Positions 8,000 through 19,221 of a DNA stretch of 64,000 nt are shown one piece after another. The notes beneath the pieces were generated by a model. It was not told where the DNA came from. It did not search any database and saw only the letters and a program-made list of their open reading frames with translations. Source of the stretch: Comamonas testosteroni (GTDB lineage: Bacteria; Pseudomonadota; Gammaproteobacteria; Burkholderiales; Burkholderiaceae_C); contig CP044131.1 in NCBI GenBank assembly GCA_008727115.1, positions 434,001-498,000 on the forward strand, given 5' to 3'. The first letter of the stretch is position 1. Each line of letters starts with the position of its first letter. The position numbers were made by a program, and so were the translations under genes.

Positions 8000-8725
8000 A
8001 TGACTGCTTTTGATGCTGTACTTTTTGACTGTGATGGAGTGCTGGTGGACAGCGAATCCATCACCAACCGTGTGCTGTGCACCATGCTCAACGAATCGGG
8101 CTGGGCCATCAGTCAGGAGCAGTGCACGCGCGACTTCATTGGCAAGACGGTGCGCAGTCAGGCCGCAGTGATCGAAGCACACACCGGCAAGCCTTTGACC
8201 GATGCCTGGATGGCCGAGTTCTACGAGCGCCGCAACGCAGCCCTGCAAGCCGAGCTAGTGGCCATTGATGGGGCTGTGACAGCGGTCCAGCAGATTCATG
8301 CGCTGTGCGAGGGGCGCATTGCCTGCGCCTCTGGTGCGGACCGTGCCAAGGTAGAGATGCAGCTGACCAAGGTGGGCATGGCGCCTTACTTTGAAGGCCA
8401 TGTCTACAGCGGCCATGAAATGCCGCGCAGCAAGCCTTTCCCTGATGTGTACCTGGCAGCGGCCAAGGCGCTGAATGCTGATCCCGCCAAATGCCTGGTG
8501 ATTGAAGACACCACCACCGGCGTGCAGGCGGGAGTGGCTGCTGGTGCCACCGTCTGGGGCTACTTTCCGGCCGATCAGGGGCACGCATCGGCAGAGCAGT
8601 TGCTGGAGGCCGGAGCAGCTTGCGTGTTTGGTCACATGGGGGATTTGCCCGCCATGTTTGATGCCGTGCGAAAGAGTGCCAGCTCGGCTGCTGCACATGA
8701 CGGCTACGAGCATGAAATGCAGTAA
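8000..8725 (+). CDS. HAD-superfamily (subfamily IA) phosphatase
   Basis: This 241-residue enzyme has motif I FDCDGVLVDSE (nucleophile Asp10, acid/base Asp12), a helical cap of the phosphoglucomutase/phosphoglycolate type, motif II in ACASGAD, motif III Lys in SKPFPDVYL and motif IV VIEDTTTG. It would hydrolyse or transfer phosphate on a small metabolite; the substrate is not determined. The start is ATG 8000 because the terminator hairpins of the lipoprotein gene lie just upstream. It is convergent with the DUF4336 gene, with only about 35 bp between stops. Confidence 0.86.
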   Translation: MTAFDAVLFDCDGVLVDSESITNRVLCTMLNESGWAISQEQCTRDFIGKTVRSQAAVIEAHTGKPLTDAWMAEFYERRNAALQAELVAIDGAVTAVQQIHALCEGRIACASGADRAKVEMQLTKVGMAPYFEGHVYSGHEMPRSKPFPDVYLAAAKALNADPAKCLVIEDTTTGVQAGVAAGATVWGYFPADQGHASAEQLLEAGAACVFGHMGDLPAMFDAVRKSASSAAAHDGYEHEMQ

Positions 8726-8760
8726 GCCTTAGGGCCTCGGCCGATACTGGTCCGTCCCAA

Positions 8761-9456
8761 TCAGTCCCAGATGGACAGGGCTTCGTCAAGGCGCTTCGTC
8801 GGACTTTCGTCAATGAGGCTGTTGTGCAGCAAGATCACGCGCTGTACAGGCCAATTTCTGAGCTGCTGCGCCCAGGTGCGTACGGCAGATGGATCTCTGA
8901 CCAGCAGGCGTACAGTGCGTGGCACCGTCAAGCGTTCGTGGCCGCCTGTCAGGCCCAGGTACAGGCGCACTGGCAGGCTCAACGGGCCTTGCCAGCATTG
9001 CAGTACATCTGTAATGACCAGACTGCCGCTGGCAGGATGAAACCATATCGTCTCGTCCAGAAGAGGAATGCCGTGTGCGGGCAGGCACTGTAATTGCCCG
9101 GCCCAGGGGGCGGACTCATCGAGAGGGATGCGCTGCATCTGAGGCAGGTCAGGATGCTTGCGCAACACGCTTTCCGTGCCGTAAAGGTGAGCCTGTGGAT
9201 AAAGGCGGGCCAGGGCAGGCAAAAACAAGTGGTGAAAGGCGCTGGGGGCGACGATATGGAGCAGAGTACCCAGGCGGTCCAGGTCTGCCTTTTGCGCAGA
9301 TGTCAGCGGCACGGCAGAGTGGGAAAACAGGCTGCCGTCATCCAGACGAAAGACCGTCATTCGCGTGCTGACGGACATGCCTTTATTAATAAATTGATAG
9401 CTTAAGGCCCATACCCTGTCTGCGATAGAGGTCCAATTCTCTGAATTTTCTTGCAT
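8761..9456 (-). CDS. DUF4336 (metallo-beta-lactamase-like) protein
   Basis: This roughly 231-residue protein resembles the DUF4336 family: an N-terminal WALSYQFI.KGMSVSTRMTVFRL stretch, the LLHIVAPSAFHHLFL segment and a later HGIPLLDETIWFHPASGSLVITD region. DUF4336 proteins share the metallo-hydrolase fold but mostly lack the full zinc ligand set, so activity is uncertain. The start may be ATG 9456 or GTG 9468; the latter overlaps the AraC stop as GTGA. A short AT-rich stretch (9385-9408) in the coding strand contains GCTATCAA, which recalls a family 2 repeat end. It is co-directional with and just downstream of the AraC regulator. Confidence 0.72.
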   Translation of the reverse strand: MQENSENWTSIADRVWALSYQFINKGMSVSTRMTVFRLDDGSLFSHSAVPLTSAQKADLDRLGTLLHIVAPSAFHHLFLPALARLYPQAHLYGTESVLRKHPDLPQMQRIPLDESAPWAGQLQCLPAHGIPLLDETIWFHPASGSLVITDVLQCWQGPLSLPVRLYLGLTGGHERLTVPRTVRLLVRDPSAVRTWAQQLRNWPVQRVILLHNSLIDESPTKRLDEALSIWD

Positions 9457-9464
9457 GGCTGGTC

Positions 9465-10541
9465 TCACTGGGGGCGCTGGCCTGCGGTTTTGCGGAACTC
9501 CGAGGGGGAGAGACCCGTCCAGAGGCGGAAGGCGCGAATAAAGCTTTTGTCATTGAGAAAGCCGCAGGCCTGTGCCACACGCTTGATGGGGCGGCTGGTG
9601 CGCAGCAGCAGTGCAATGGCACGCTCGCGCCGGATATCGTCCTTGAGTGCCTGCAAAGATGCACCTTCTTCCTTGAGCTGGCGGTGCAGGCTGCGCTGGG
9701 ATAGGTGCAGCTGACGCGACAGCGTCTCGGCGGTCTGTTGTTCCTCCCCGCTGGCCGCCAGCAACTGGCGCACGCGCTGCACCAGTGTCTTCTCGCGCTG
9801 ATATGGCCGCACCTGAATCGGTAGCGCACGCTGCAGCATGCGGTTGAGCGCCGCCTCATCGCGCGCCAGCGGGGCCTGCAGCCAGCGCGACTCGAACTGC
9901 AGACTGGCGACAGGGGCCTCGAACTCTACGCTGCCCGGCGCAAACAGCACATGGTAGACGCTGGCATGTGCGGGTTCGGCGAACGGGAAGCTGGCATGCA
10001 GCAGGCTGATGGGCTCATTGATCAGCCAACTGGCAAAGCCGTGGATGTTGCGAAGCACGGAAAGCAGACAGAACTCGCGCATCTCTCCCAGAGCGCGCAC
10101 TTCATGCAAGGTCAGCGTGGCAATGCCGGCTTGCTCGCTGAGCTGAAGCTGAATGTCCGGAGCAATCAGCCCGTGGTGACGGCACCAGCGGGCCAGAGCC
10201 AGACCCAGGTGCGGGGCGCTGATGCTGGCGCGGGCCAGCATGCCATAGCTGCCCCAGGGCAAGCGTCGCTCAAACCAGCCCAGCGCTTCATCGTCAAGTT
10301 CGCGCATGGCTGCATCCGACAGCGCCTCCATCTGCAGCGCTGTAATGCGCTCTCTGTTCTGGTGAATTAGGTCTGGCGGGATTTGTGCCTTTTCAAGGGC
10401 GCCAAGTGCTGACATCTGCCTTTCTTCATACGCTCGCACAATGGCCTGAACAAACGCCATGGGGGTAATTGCCGGGTGCGATGCATGTACGGAGCTGGCA
10501 TGGTGCGGGAGTGGAGTCTTGATGAGAGAGGGAATCAGCAT
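9465..10541 (-). CDS. AraC-family transcriptional regulator
   Basis: The 358-residue protein has an N-terminal ligand-sensing domain of the arabinose-binding-like type (PF12625, about residues 30-210) and a C-terminal double helix-turn-helix of the AraC family. Recognition features include LSRQLHLSQRSLHRQLKEEG in the first HTH and IKRVAQACGFLNDKSFIRAF followed by TGLSPSEFR in the second. It is divergent from the acyl-CoA ligase that heads the liu cluster, with 134 bp between, and so is the obvious candidate regulator. That is unlike the MerR-type LiuR of other bacteria. An imperfect palindrome near TTGGCAATTATTGCAA lies directly upstream of its ATG. Confidence 0.88.
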   Translation of the reverse strand: MLIPSLIKTPLPHHASSVHASHPAITPMAFVQAIVRAYEERQMSALGALEKAQIPPDLIHQNRERITALQMEALSDAAMRELDDEALGWFERRLPWGSYGMLARASISAPHLGLALARWCRHHGLIAPDIQLQLSEQAGIATLTLHEVRALGEMREFCLLSVLRNIHGFASWLINEPISLLHASFPFAEPAHASVYHVLFAPGSVEFEAPVASLQFESRWLQAPLARDEAALNRMLQRALPIQVRPYQREKTLVQRVRQLLAASGEEQQTAETLSRQLHLSQRSLHRQLKEEGASLQALKDDIRRERAIALLLRTSRPIKRVAQACGFLNDKSFIRAFRLWTGLSPSEFRKTAGQRPQ

Positions 10542-10675
10542 TTGGCAATTATTGCAACCTGTCTGACCTCTTCTGAACAGGGCTTGCCCTTATTCTGGGC
10601 TGCAGAACAAGTGCTGAACGGACCTTGTGTCATCGCAGAAGATGTGGTGGCACAGACGCAAGGAGACATGGAGCC

Positions 10676-12394
<1,719 letters not shown>

Positions 12395-12500
12395 GCATGA
12401 GGGGCGCAGCAGCCACGTTCGTGAAGACGGTGGCTGTGGTGTGTCGAGCGAACTCAAAAGACAAGCTCTGGTATCGAAAAAGACATTCAAGGAACCAACA

Positions 12501-14108
12501 ATGAGCATTCTGGGGACACAACTGAATCCGCGCTCGGCGGACTTTCTGGCCAACGCCGCTGCCATGCAGGCGCTGGTGGACGATTTGCAAACGCGCTGTG
12601 CACAGATCGCCCTGGGCGGTAGCGAGGCCGCACGTGCCAAGCATGTGGCCCGTGGCAAGCTGCTGCCGCGCGAGCGCGTGCAGCGCCTGCTGGACCCCGG
12701 CACGCCGTTTCTGGAGCTGTCGCCGCTGGCGGCACTCAACATGTATGGCAACGACGCACCGGGCGCGGGCGTGATTGCGGGCGTGGGCCGCGTCAGCGGC
12801 GTGGACTGCATGATCGTCTGCAACGACGCCACGGTGAAGGGCGGTACCTACTACCCCATGACGGTGAAAAAGCACCTGCGGGCACAAGAGGTGGCGGCGC
12901 AGAACCACCTGCCCTGCATCTATCTGGTGGACTCGGGCGGTGCCAACCTACCCAATCAAGACGATGTCTTTCCTGACCGTGAGCACTTTGGCCGCATCTT
13001 CTTCAACCAGGCCAATATGAGCGCGCAGGGCATTGCCCAGATCGCCGTGGTCATGGGCAGCTGCACGGCGGGCGGTGCCTATGTGCCCGCCATGAGCGAT
13101 GAATCCATCATCGTCAGGAACCAGGGCACCATCTTCCTGGGCGGCCCTCCGCTGGTGAAGGCAGCGACCGGTGAGGTCGTCAGCGCGGAAGACCTGGGCG
13201 GCGGCGATGTACACACCCGCCTTTCAGGTGTGGCCGATCATCTGGCCGAGAACGATCTGCATGCGATAGCGCTGGCCCGCCAGTCTGTGGCGAATCTGAA
13301 TAGAAACAAGCCTGAAAATAAGGCAGATCATGCGCCAGAAGCTCCTCTTTTTGATAGCCAAGAGCTGTATGGCGTGATTCCCGTTGATACCCGCAAGCCT
13401 TTTGATGTGCGCGAAATCATTGCGCGCGTGGTCGATGGCAGCCAGTTCGACGAATTCAAGGCCCGCTTTGGCAACACCCTGGTCTGCGGCTTTGCACGCA
13501 TCGAAGGCATGCAGGTGGGCATCATCGCCAACAACGGCATTCTGTTCAGCGAATCTGCCGTCAAGGGCGCGCACTTTATCGAGCTGTGCTGCCAGCGCAA
13601 GATTCCGCTGGTCTTCCTGCAGAACATCACAGGCTTCATGGTGGGCCGCAAATACGAAAACGAAGGCATTGCGCGCCACGGCGCCAAGCTGGTGACGGCG
13701 GTGGCCACGGCCAGCGTGCCCAAGTTCACCGTCATCATCGGCGGCAGTTTTGGCGCGGGCAACTACGGCATGTGCGGCCGCGCGTACAGCCCCCGTTTCC
13801 TGTGGATGTGGCCCAATGCCCGCATCTCCGTGATGGGCGGCGAGCAGGCCGCCAGCGTGCTGGCCACCGTCAAGCGCGATGGCATTGAAGGCAAGGGCGG
13901 TAGCTGGAGCGCCGATGAAGAGGAAGCCTTCAAGGCGCCGATTCGCCAGCAGTACGAAGACCAGGGCCACCCTTACTACGCCACGGCCCGCCTGTGGGAT
14001 GACGGCGTGATCGACCCGGCCGACACGCGCCGCGTGCTGGCGCTGGGCTTGTCCGCCACGCGCAATGCACCGATTGAAGACACCAAGTTCGGCGTCTTCC
14101 GCATGTAA
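12501..14108 (+). CDS. liuB: Methylcrotonyl-CoA carboxylase, carboxyltransferase (beta) subunit
   Basis: The 535-residue subunit transfers CO2 from carboxybiotin on LiuD to 3-methylcrotonyl-CoA in leucine breakdown. It matches MCC-beta closely: [18 protein letters not shown] near the N-terminus, [17 protein letters not shown], and the acyl-CoA-binding region [21 protein letters not shown] 12501 follows AAGGAA. Residues about 266-286 form the variable linker between the two crotonase-like halves; its DNA is AT-rich and resembles a family 2 repeat in reverse orientation, apparently read in frame. LiuC and LiuD follow in the same direction. Confidence 0.94.
   Translation: MSILGTQLNPRSADFLANAAAMQALVDDLQTRCAQIALGGSEAARAKHVARGKLLPRERVQRLLDPGTPFLELSPLAALNMYGNDAPGAGVIAGVGRVSGVDCMIVCNDATVKGGTYYPMTVKKHLRAQEVAAQNHLPCIYLVDSGGANLPNQDDVFPDREHFGRIFFNQANMSAQGIAQIAVVMGSCTAGGAYVPAMSDESIIVRNQGTIFLGGPPLVKAATGEVVSAEDLGGGDVHTRLSGVADHLAENDLHAIALARQSVANLNRNKPENKADHAPEAPLFDSQELYGVIPVDTRKPFDVREIIARVVDGSQFDEFKARFGNTLVCGFARIEGMQVGIIANNGILFSESAVKGAHFIELCCQRKIPLVFLQNITGFMVGRKYENEGIARHGAKLVTAVATASVPKFTVIIGGSFGAGNYGMCGRAYSPRFLWMWPNARISVMGGEQAASVLATVKRDGIEGKGGSWSADEEEAFKAPIRQQYEDQGHPYYATARLWDDGVIDPADTRRVLALGLSATRNAPIEDTKFGVFRM
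13296..13358 (-). repeat. Probable family 2 repeat remnant inside liuB
   Basis: On the minus strand this reads GCTATCAAAAAGAGG, then AGCTTCTGGCGC, then an ATTTTCAGG...ATTCAGATT inner part, in the same order as intergenic family 2 copies. It is AT-rich against GC-rich flanks and encodes a linker of liuB without breaking the frame. The match is degraded, so this is a candidate rather than a certain copy. Confidence 0.4.
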
Positions 14109-14144
14109 ACCCGGCACCCTCAACGACTTCAAGGGAGACAAGCC

Positions 14145-14927
14145 ATGACTGCTTTGACTTTGACCGTGGACGGCGGCATTGCCCGCATTACGCTGACCCA
14201 GCCCGAGGTTCGCAATGCCTTCAGCGATGAGGCCATTGCCGAGATCATGGCCGCGTTTCGCAAAGTGGGCGAGCAGGCCGATGTGCGCGCCGTGGTGCTG
14301 GCCGCCGAAGGCCCGGCTTTTTGCGCGGGTGCCAATCTGAACTGGATGCGCCGCATGGCCGATTACTCGCGTGACGAGAATCGCGTCGATGCCGGGCTGC
14401 TGGCCGAGATGCTGCGCGTGATCTATGAATGCCCCAAGCCCACGATTGCACGCGTGCAGGGCGATGTCTATGCGGGCGGCATGGGCCTGGTGGCCTGCTG
14501 CGATATGGCAGTGGCCGTGGATACCGCAGGCTTTTGCCTGAGCGAGGTGAAGATCGGCCTCATCCCCGCCACCATCAGCCCCTATGTGATTCGGGCCATG
14601 GGCGCACGCGCCTCGCATCGTTACTTTCTGACGGGCGAGCGCTTTTCGGCGCAGGAAGCGCACCGCATCGGCTATGTCCACGAGGTGGTGGAAGCCGAGC
14701 AGCTGGACGCTGTGGTCGATGGCTGGCTCAAGCATCTGCTGAGCGCCGGGCCGGCCGCCGTGCGCGCCTGTAAGCGCTTGGTGCTGGATGTGGCTGAACG
14801 CGAAATCGACGAGCAGCTGATTGCCGCCACGGTGGAGCAGATTGCCAATATTCGCGCCAGCGGTGAAGGCAAGGAGGGCGTTCAGGCCTTTCTCAACAAA
14901 CGCAAACCCAGCTGGCTGCCGGGCTGA
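14145..14927 (+). CDS. liuC: Methylglutaconyl-CoA hydratase (enoyl-CoA hydratase family)
   Basis: This 260-residue crotonase-fold enzyme is expected to hydrate 3-methylglutaconyl-CoA to HMG-CoA. The oxyanion-hole segments are visible: AFCAGANLNWMRRM and VYAGGMGLVACCD, followed by SEVKIGLIPATISPYV with the catalytic Glu region. The WMRRM wording and position between liuB and liuD fit LiuC rather than a general FadB-type hydratase. AAGGGAGA precedes ATG 14145. Confidence 0.92.
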   Translation: MTALTLTVDGGIARITLTQPEVRNAFSDEAIAEIMAAFRKVGEQADVRAVVLAAEGPAFCAGANLNWMRRMADYSRDENRVDAGLLAEMLRVIYECPKPTIARVQGDVYAGGMGLVACCDMAVAVDTAGFCLSEVKIGLIPATISPYVIRAMGARASHRYFLTGERFSAQEAHRIGYVHEVVEAEQLDAVVDGWLKHLLSAGPAAVRACKRLVLDVAEREIDEQLIAATVEQIANIRASGEGKEGVQAFLNKRKPSWLPG

Positions 14928-15028
14928 ATACGGGAGGCATGAACCGAACAACCTTGGGCCTGTAACGCTTTAGAGTGCGCAAAATAGCAAGGGCAACCGC
15001 CACTTGGCACACAGGACAAGGAAACATC

Positions 15029-15781
15029 ATGGATCTCTGGCAAACCATCATCGGCTGGCTGCATCGCGCAGGCCTGCACATAGACCCCGATACGGCGCAG
15101 GCCGTGGGCGATGCTGCAGACCAGATTGGCGATGTGGCTGCCAAGGCCGGCAATGCCGTGGGTCAGATGGACATGGGCTCCATGCTGGCATTGGCGGCGG
15201 CTCTGGGCTGGGCTAGTGGCTTTCGCCTCTATGCCGTGGTGTTTCTGATCGGTCTGCTGGGTGCCACGGGGCTGATGCCTTTGCCCGGTGGTCTGCATGT
15301 GCTGCAGCACCCCATGGTGCTGGTCATCAGCGGCGGTCTGCTGTTTGTGGAGTTCTTTGCGGACAAGATTCCGCTGGTGGATTCGGCCTGGGACATGTTC
15401 CAGAGCGTGCTGCGCATTCCCGCCGGTGCCGCGCTGGCGGCCATGGTCTTTGGTGCGGACAACGCCACCATGGCCACGGCAGCCGCACTGATGGGGGGCA
15501 CGCTGGCGGCGACCAGTCAGGCCGCCAAGACGACGACGCGGGCGCTGATCAATACCTCGCCCGAGCCGTTTTCGAACGTGGGTGCCAGCCTGGCCGAAGA
15601 CACGGTTTCCGTCGGAGCGATCTGGCTGGCGCTGGCCAACCCTCTGGTCTTTGGCGCGGTGCTGTTGGTCGTAGTGATTGTGATGTGGCTGGTGATCTGG
15701 GCGCTGTGGCGCTTTTTGAAGGCGATTTTTCGACGCCTGCGCGGTGATGGTGATGCGCAGGATTCTTTGCAAAAAACATAG
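15029..15781 (+). CDS. DUF4126 membrane protein
   Basis: The 250-residue protein has an N-terminal soluble stretch of about 50 residues with amphipathic Ala-rich helices, then about five hydrophobic segments beginning at SMLALAAALGWASGFRLY, a conserved GLMPLPGGLHVL loop, an ADKIPLVDSAWD motif and a last helix VLLVVVIVMWLVIWALW with a basic tail. This is the DUF4126 family, of unknown function. ATG 15029 follows AAGGA. It sits inside the liu operon between liuC and liuD. Its stop codon TAG belongs to a family 2 repeat half, so the C-terminus DSLQKT may be altered by insertion. Confidence 0.82.
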   Translation: MDLWQTIIGWLHRAGLHIDPDTAQAVGDAADQIGDVAAKAGNAVGQMDMGSMLALAAALGWASGFRLYAVVFLIGLLGATGLMPLPGGLHVLQHPMVLVISGGLLFVEFFADKIPLVDSAWDMFQSVLRIPAGAALAAMVFGADNATMATAAALMGGTLAATSQAAKTTTRALINTSPEPFSNVGASLAEDTVSVGAIWLALANPLVFGAVLLVVVIVMWLVIWALWRFLKAIFRRLRGDGDAQDSLQKT

Positions 15782-15830
15782 CTGCTTGCGCTTGATAGAT
15801 ACGCGCTGGATGGCGATTTGAATGAGAACC
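15777..15830 (+). repeat. Family 2 repeat, left half only
   Basis: The arm ATAGCTGCTTGCGCTTGATAG begins at 15778 and supplies the TAG stop (15779-15781) of the DUF4126 gene. An inner ATTTGAATGAGAA part follows, but no right arm is evident before the liuD start. It occupies the gap between the two genes. Confidence 0.6.
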
Positions 15831-15839
15831 GGAGACGAT

Positions 15840-17861
15840 ATGTTTAAGAAAATCTTGATTGCCAATCGCGGTGAAATCGCCTGCCGGGTTGCGGCCTCTG
15901 CCCGTCGCATGGGGGTGAAGACCGTCGCCGTGTATTCGGATGCCGACGCCCAGGCCAAGCATGTGGCCGCCTGTGACGAGGCCGTGCATATCGGCGGCAG
16001 CGCGCCCAAGGACAGCTATCTGCGCTGGGAGCGCATCCTGGAAGCCGCCAAGGCCACGGGCGCCGAAGCCATTCACCCCGGCTACGGCTTCCTCTCAGAG
16101 AACGAAGACTTTGCCAACGCCTGCGCAGCAGCCGGTCTGGTCTTTATCGGCCCGCCCGCCAGCGCCATCCGCGCCATGGGTTTGAAGGCCGAATCCAAGC
16201 AGCTGATGGAAAAGGCAGGAGTGCCGCTGGTGCCCGGCTATCACGGCCACGACCAGAACTCCGAGATGCTGCACAAGGAAGCCGATCGCATTGGCTACCC
16301 CGTGCTCATCAAGGCCAGCGCGGGCGGCGGTGGTAAGGGCATGCGTCTGGTGGAAAAAAGTGAGGACTTTGCGGCATCGCTGGAGAGCTGCAAGCGCGAA
16401 GCCATCAACAGCTTTGGCAACGATGCCGTGCTGATCGAAAAATATGTGCTGCGCCCCCGTCATATCGAAATCCAGGTGTTTGGCGATACGCACGGCAACT
16501 GCGTCTATCTGTTTGAGCGCGATTGCTCGGTGCAGCGCCGCCACCAGAAGGTGCTGGAAGAGGCTCCTGCACCTGGCATGACCGAAGCGCTGCGCAAGCA
16601 AATGGGCGAAGCTGCTGTGGCGGCGGCCAAGGCCGTCAACTACGTGGGCGCGGGTACGGTGGAATTCATCGTCGAGCAGCCCGGCGGCTACGACCAGCCC
16701 GAAGCCATGAAGTTCTACTTCATGGAGATGAACACCCGCCTGCAGGTGGAGCACCCCGTCACCGAGGCCATCACCGGTGAAGACCTGGTGCAGTGGCAGC
16801 TGCTGGTGGCCAGCGGCAAGGCGCTGCCCAAGCAGCAGAGCGAGCTGAAGATCATTGGCCACGCCATCGAAGCGCGTATCTGCGCCGAGAACCCCGAGAA
16901 CAATTTCCTGCCCGCCACCGGCCATCTGGCCGTCTACCGCAAGCCCGATTGCACCAGCTTCGAGATCGGCAATGTGCGCGTGGACGATGGCGTGCGCGAG
17001 GGTGATGCCATCAGCCCGTTCTACGACAGCATGATCGCCAAGCTGATCGTGCGTGGTGAAGACCGCGCCCAGGCGCTGGCACGGCTCGATGCGGCACTGG
17101 CACAGACCCATATCGTGGGCCTGACCACCAATGTGCAGTTTCTGCGCCAGGTGGCCAAGAGCCAGGCTTTCAGCAACGCGCTGCTGGATACCGCGCTGAT
17201 CGAGCGCGAGCGCGAGGCCCTGTTTGGCAAGGATTTTGTGGGCCGCGATCTGGCCGTGGCCGCTGCCGTGGCGCATCAGCTGCAGCAAGAACAGACCCAG
17301 CAGAGCGCAGACCCCTTCAGCCGCCGCGACGGCTGGCGCATGTCGGGCCGCAATGAGCGCCAGTTTTCCTTTGACTACCGTGGCGATTCCGTCAACGCAG
17401 CCATGGCCTATGGCCGCGATGGGCTGACCCACCAACTGGCTGTGGGCGAAGGTGATAACCGCAGCGACGTAGTGCTGCAGTGGCGCGCTCTGCCCGATGG
17501 CCGACTGGAGCTGAACTTGGGCGGCCAGCGCACTGTGGCCGCGGTGCATGCGCAGGGCGATGCGCTTTCCGTCTTTACCGATGCAGGCAGCAGCCAGATC
17601 ACCGTGGTGGACCAGTTGGCCCACGCCGCAGGCGGTGGCAATGAAGGCGGCCGCCTGACAGCCCCCATGCCCGGCAAGGTGGTGTCGTTTGCCGTCAAGG
17701 CCGGCGACAAGGTCAGCAAGGGCCAGCCGCTGGCCGTGATGGAAGCCATGAAGATGGAGCACACGATTGCTGCGCCCGGCGATGGCGTGGTGCTGGAGCT
17801 GCTGTATGGCCCCGGCGATCAGGTCAGCGAAGGCGCCGAGCTGCTGCGTTTGGAAGTGTGA
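15840..17861 (+). CDS. liuD: Methylcrotonyl-CoA carboxylase, biotin-containing (alpha) subunit
   Basis: This 673-residue subunit carboxylates its own biotin using ATP and bicarbonate, then hands CO2 to LiuB. It has a biotin carboxylase domain starting FKKILIANRGEIACRV, the ATP-binding KASAGGGGKGMRLV loop, the EMNTRLQVEHPVTE active-site segment, and a C-terminal biotinyl domain with AVMEAMKMEH, where Lys638 takes biotin. ATG 15840 follows GGAGA at 15831-15835; an in-frame ATG at 15822 lies upstream but lacks good spacing. A family 1 repeat starts three bases after the stop. Confidence 0.94.
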   Translation: MFKKILIANRGEIACRVAASARRMGVKTVAVYSDADAQAKHVAACDEAVHIGGSAPKDSYLRWERILEAAKATGAEAIHPGYGFLSENEDFANACAAAGLVFIGPPASAIRAMGLKAESKQLMEKAGVPLVPGYHGHDQNSEMLHKEADRIGYPVLIKASAGGGGKGMRLVEKSEDFAASLESCKREAINSFGNDAVLIEKYVLRPRHIEIQVFGDTHGNCVYLFERDCSVQRRHQKVLEEAPAPGMTEALRKQMGEAAVAAAKAVNYVGAGTVEFIVEQPGGYDQPEAMKFYFMEMNTRLQVEHPVTEAITGEDLVQWQLLVASGKALPKQQSELKIIGHAIEARICAENPENNFLPATGHLAVYRKPDCTSFEIGNVRVDDGVREGDAISPFYDSMIAKLIVRGEDRAQALARLDAALAQTHIVGLTTNVQFLRQVAKSQAFSNALLDTALIEREREALFGKDFVGRDLAVAAAVAHQLQQEQTQQSADPFSRRDGWRMSGRNERQFSFDYRGDSVNAAMAYGRDGLTHQLAVGEGDNRSDVVLQWRALPDGRLELNLGGQRTVAAVHAQGDALSVFTDAGSSQITVVDQLAHAAGGGNEGGRLTAPMPGKVVSFAVKAGDKVSKGQPLAVMEAMKMEHTIAAPGDGVVLELLYGPGDQVSEGAELLRLEV

Positions 17862-17863
17862 AA

Positions 17864-17966
17864 CACCCCCTGAGCCGCTACGTGGCTTCCCCCTCTCTCT
17901 ACGCGCTGCGCGCTATGGGAGGGGGACGCAGCCCTCGCTGCGGGGCGGCCCTTGCTTGGCTGCTCT
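17864..17966 (+). repeat. Family 1 stop-codon-proximal repeat, copy A
   Basis: CACCCCCTGAG begins two bases after the liuD stop. Hairpins: GCCGC-TAC-GTGGC (17874-17886), CCCCCTC (17889-17895) / GAGGGGG (17919-17925), and GCAGC-CCTC-GCTGC (17928-17941). The tail is CGGGGCGGCCCTTGCTTGG. Confidence 0.85.
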
Positions 17967-18002
17967 GACTTTGGGTGTGCCAGCTGGGTTGAACTGTTTT
18001 AC

Positions 18003-18092
18003 AAAAAGAGCAGCTTGCGCTGACTGGGTAAGGAATTCAGCAGGTTTTGATGCTGAAACTCTTTTGAATCATGCGCAAGCAGCTTCTTTTTT
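18003..18092 (+). repeat. Family 2 nested palindrome, full copy
   Basis: Outer arms are AAAAAGAGCAGCTTGCGC (18003-18020) and GCGCAAGCAGCTTCTTTTTT (18073-18092); inner arms are TTCAGCA (18036-18042) and TGCTGAA (18051-18057). It lies between family 1 copy A and ghrA. No gene is seen in 17862-18155. Confidence 0.8.
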
Positions 18093-18155
18093 AATAGCTG
18101 ACCATTTGCCATTCACGTCTGCAGACCCCTCGCCAAACCGTTAGGCTTCGCATCC

Positions 18156-19079
18156 ATGAAAGTTCTATTTTGCTGTGAAGATACGCGGCCAGAACCCTGG
18201 CTCAAAGGTTTGCAGGATGCGCTGCCCGGCGCAGAGATCGCCATCTGGGAGCCGGGTGTGGCGCAGGCCGACTACGCGCTGGTCTGGGCGCCGCCCCAGC
18301 AGTTCATTGACGAGCAGGCTGCGGGCCTCAAAGCCATGTTCAATATCGGCGCCGGTGTGGATGCACTGCTGCCGCTGACCATTCCTGCCGAGCTGCCCGT
18401 CTACCGCCTGGAAGACGCGGGCATGGCCGTGCAGATGGCCGAGTACGTAGCGCAGGCCGTGATTCGCTTTTTCCGTGGCCTGGACCAGTACGAGGCCGAT
18501 ATGGCGCAGGGCGTGTGGCAGCATCAGCGCAACCCCAAACGTGCCGACTACCCCGTGGGTGTGATGGGCCTGGGCAAGATGGGCGAGCGCGTGGCCAAGG
18601 CGCTGACGGTGTTTGACTTCAAGGTCAACGGCTGGAGCCGCTCACCACGCGAGATGGACGGTGTTCAATGCTTTAGCGGCATGGAAAGTCTGGACGCCTT
18701 TTTGTCCCAGACGCGCATCCTTGTGAACCTGCTGCCACTGCACGACGAAACCCGCGACATCATCAATGCCCGCACGCTGGCGCTGTTGCAGCCCGGCGCC
18801 TACGTCATCAACGTGGGCCGTGGCGGCCATGTGGTGGATGCGGACCTGATTGCGCAGATCGAGTCTGGCCATGTCAGTGGCGCCATGCTGGACGTGTTTC
18901 GCGAAGAGCCGCTGCCCGAGAGCCATCCGTTCTGGAAGCAGTCGAAAATCATCCTCACCCCCCATACCTCGGCCCGCACGCTGGCGGCGGACAGCATTGC
19001 CCAGATTGTGGGCAAGGTCGCTGCCATGAGCCGGGGCGAGCCCGTGACAGGTCGTGTGGACCTGAGAAAAGGATATTGA
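18156..19079 (+). CDS. ghrA: Glyoxylate/hydroxypyruvate reductase A
   Basis: This 307-residue D-2-hydroxyacid dehydrogenase reduces glyoxylate or hydroxypyruvate with NAD(P)H. The start MKVLFCCEDTRPEPWLK is typical of GhrA-type enzymes. The NAD(P) motif GVMGLGKMGERVAKAL, the INVGRGGHVVDADLI segment with the active-site Arg region upstream, and a catalytic His in LTPHTSA are present. It interrupts the liu cluster and is bracketed by repeats on both sides, suggesting it was placed here by rearrangement. A direct role in leucine breakdown is not expected. Confidence 0.87.
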   Translation: MKVLFCCEDTRPEPWLKGLQDALPGAEIAIWEPGVAQADYALVWAPPQQFIDEQAAGLKAMFNIGAGVDALLPLTIPAELPVYRLEDAGMAVQMAEYVAQAVIRFFRGLDQYEADMAQGVWQHQRNPKRADYPVGVMGLGKMGERVAKALTVFDFKVNGWSRSPREMDGVQCFSGMESLDAFLSQTRILVNLLPLHDETRDIINARTLALLQPGAYVINVGRGGHVVDADLIAQIESGHVSGAMLDVFREEPLPESHPFWKQSKIILTPHTSARTLAADSIAQIVGKVAAMSRGEPVTGRVDLRKGY

Positions 19080-19080
19080 A

Positions 19081-19160
19081 CCCCCTGAGCCGCTGCGCGG
19101 CTTCCCCCTTTCTCTGCGGAAGGGGGACGACGCCAACGCTGCAGGGCGACCCTTGCTAGG
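19081..19160 (+). repeat. Family 1 stop-codon-proximal repeat, copy B
   Basis: CCCCCTGAG begins two bases after the ghrA stop. Hairpins GCCGC-TGC-GCGGC (19089-19101) and CCCCCTT (19104-19110) / AAGGGGG (19120-19126) are perfect. The loop of the second is shorter than in other copies, with a compensating T-A pair at the top. Confidence 0.85.
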
Positions 19161-19221
19161 CGTCCCTCGCATAGGGCGTGCTTGTTCAATAGTCAGTGCA
19201 CAGAAACGATAGGAGAACGAA

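Noticed and set aside
13224..14951. Long open frame on the minus strand opposite liuB-liuC (575 codons)
   Set aside because: It mirrors codon positions of well-recognised genes on the plus strand, lacks any family signature and is rich in His/Ala/Gly/Gln as expected for antisense of GC-rich genes. The same holds for minus frames at 16095-17762, 32636-34132 and 54426-56618 and plus frames at 22359-23618, 23824-25623 and 39452-40708.
17864..19160. ghrA with flanking repeats as a composite transposon
   Set aside because: No transposase, no matching terminal inverted repeats and no target duplication are visible. The repeats are the same families found elsewhere, so only repeat-linked rearrangement is suggested.
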